Part shown: positions 63,401 to 64,000 of the stretch, one piece after another | How the letters are laid out: each line of letters opens with the position of its first letter | Numbering within the stretch: the stretch's first letter is position 1 | Assembly: GCF_016584085.1 (NCBI RefSeq) | Contig: NZ_NRSJ01000021.1 | Location: 85,242 to 149,241 of the forward strand | From: Halochromatium glycolicum | GTDB taxonomy: Bacteria; Pseudomonadota; Gammaproteobacteria; Chromatiales; Chromatiaceae | Direction: 5' to 3' | Length of the DNA stretch: 64,000 nucleotides | The notes under the pieces: model-generated | What the model was told of the DNA's origin: nothing | The model's input: the letters and a program-made list of their open reading frames with translations, nothing else | The model's database searches: none | Made by a program: the position numbers and the translations under genes

Positions 63401-63874
63401 ATGACCGCAACCGAGATCCGCATCCAGGCCGAGCCCTTCGACCCCGCCGCCGAGCAAGACGCACTCCGCCGTGGAAAGCCACAAGTCGGGGCCCTCGTCG
63501 CCTTCGTCGGCCTGATGCGCGACATCAATGACGACTCAGCGGTGCGCAGCATGACGCTCGAGCACTATCCCGGGATGACCGATCGGTCGCTCGAGGCGAT
63601 CGCCGCTGAGGCCGGCCGACGCTGGCGGCTCGAAGCGATCCGGATCATCCATCGAGTAGGCCGACTCGAGCCGGAAGACCCCATCGTTCTGGTCGCCGTC
63701 GCGAGCCGGCATCGCGGCGATGCATTCCGGGCCTGCGAGCTGATCATCGATTACCTCAAGAGCGAGGCGCCCTTCTGGAAGAAGGAGCAGACCGATAGCG
63801 GCGAGCGCTGGGTCGAAGCGCGTTCATCGGACAGCGACGCCAAGGCCCGCTGGAAGCCGGAGCCCGAGCGCTAA
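63401..63874 (+). CDS. moaE: molybdopterin synthase catalytic subunit
   Basis: A 157-residue protein. GALVAFVGLMRDIND, LEHYPGMTDRSLEAIA, RVGRLEPEDPIVLVAVASRHR and SEAPFWKKEQTDSGERWVE are MoaE hallmarks, including the lysines near the end that bind precursor Z. It transfers sulfur from MoaD to form molybdopterin. moaD and other moa genes are not in the window (moaE is the last gene). The TAA stop (63872-63874) is the terminal direct repeat of repeat copy D. Confidence 0.95.
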   Translation: MTATEIRIQAEPFDPAAEQDALRRGKPQVGALVAFVGLMRDINDDSAVRSMTLEHYPGMTDRSLEAIAAEAGRRWRLEAIRIIHRVGRLEPEDPIVLVAVASRHRGDAFRACELIIDYLKSEAPFWKKEQTDSGERWVEARSSDSDAKARWKPEPER

Positions 63875-64000
63875 GGCGATTGCCGGAAAAGCTCGTACCG
63901 AATTGCGCAGGATTTTCGTTTGCCTTCGAGGAGCGTCGCCGGGAGCATAGCCGGGCTATGTGACCGGCGGCGCGACGAAGAAGGCGAGCGAAAAGACCAG
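63872..64000 (+). repeat. 163-bp stop-codon-associated hairpin element, copy D (3' part outside window)
   Basis: The first 129 bases are visible, starting TAA-GGCGATT. The sequence matches copy C apart from single-base changes (for example GGATTTTCG where copy C has GGATGTTCG). The TAA at its left edge is the moaE stop codon. The orientation is the same as copies A and C. Confidence 0.93.

Noticed and set aside
22769..64000. Repeat copies as CRISPR repeats or attL/attR sites of one integrated element
   Set aside because: Spacing is tens of kilobases, there is no spacer array, no integrase gene, and ordinary housekeeping genes lie between copies. Each copy has its own TWA direct repeat.

Overview
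The window reads as chromosomal DNA of a GC-rich gammaproteobacterium. The gene orders yceD-rpmF-plsX-fabHDG-acpP-fabF-pabC-mltG-tmk-holB-pilZ-tatD, nnrDE-tsaE-amiB-mutL-miaA-hfq-hflXKC-DUF2065-hisZ-purA, minCDE, ffs-dnaX-ybaB-recR and prkA-DUF444-spoVR are all characteristic of that class. An oxaloacetate decarboxylase sodium pump, an amylosucrase and an encapsulated-ferritin-type protein suggest a Chromatiaceae-like (purple sulfur) relative. That placement is an inference from gene content only; no photosynthesis or sulfur genes are present.

Layout. 1-1275: end of a repeat, an H-NS family gene, a gene-poor stretch and tRNA-Leu(TAG). 1.5-4.6 kb: a lipoprotein, a DamX-like SPOR protein and an SDR enzyme. 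4.7-16 kb: one long minus-strand operon for lipid synthesis, ribosome protein L32, murein processing, dTMP kinase, replication and PilZ, with a clear sigma70-type promoter at 15984-16013. 16-19.4 kb: oadG-oadA-oadB. 19.4-34.5 kb: the purA to nnrDE supercluster (minus strand). 34.5-37 kb: orn, a small cytochrome c, rsgA and an EVE-domain protein. 37-39.1 kb: minE-minD-minC. 39.3-42.8 kb: hinT, recR, ybaB, dnaX and the 4.5S RNA. 43-48.4 kb: a DMT transporter, a coiled-coil protein and a GGDEF/EAL membrane protein. 48.4-55.7 kb: accessory genes (amylosucrase, a tiny protein, a membrane protein, a GpgS-like glycosyltransferase, an EncFtn-like ferritin and two SPFH proteins). 56.1-61 kb: the spoVR/DUF444/prkA stress operon. 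61.4-64 kb: an amino-acid permease, a small membrane protein and moaE.

The most unusual content is not a gene. A 163-bp hairpin element occurs four times (1-109 truncated by the window start, 22769-22931, 51625-51787, 63872-64000 truncated by the window end). It has terminal inverted repeats (GGCGATT) and a 3-bp TTA/TAA direct repeat at its ends, and every copy sits exactly on the stop codon of a neighbouring gene (H-NS family, hflC, glycosyltransferase, moaE). A second, unrelated about 100-bp hairpin element (50470-50573) has the same TAA direct repeats and also abuts a stop codon. All non-Watson-Crick pairs in the stems are G-U on one strand only. I interpret these as non-autonomous, MITE-like elements that insert at TWA and are tolerated at, or targeted to, stop codons. 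A third, more diverged repeat family has copies at 30543-30648 and 62787-62895.
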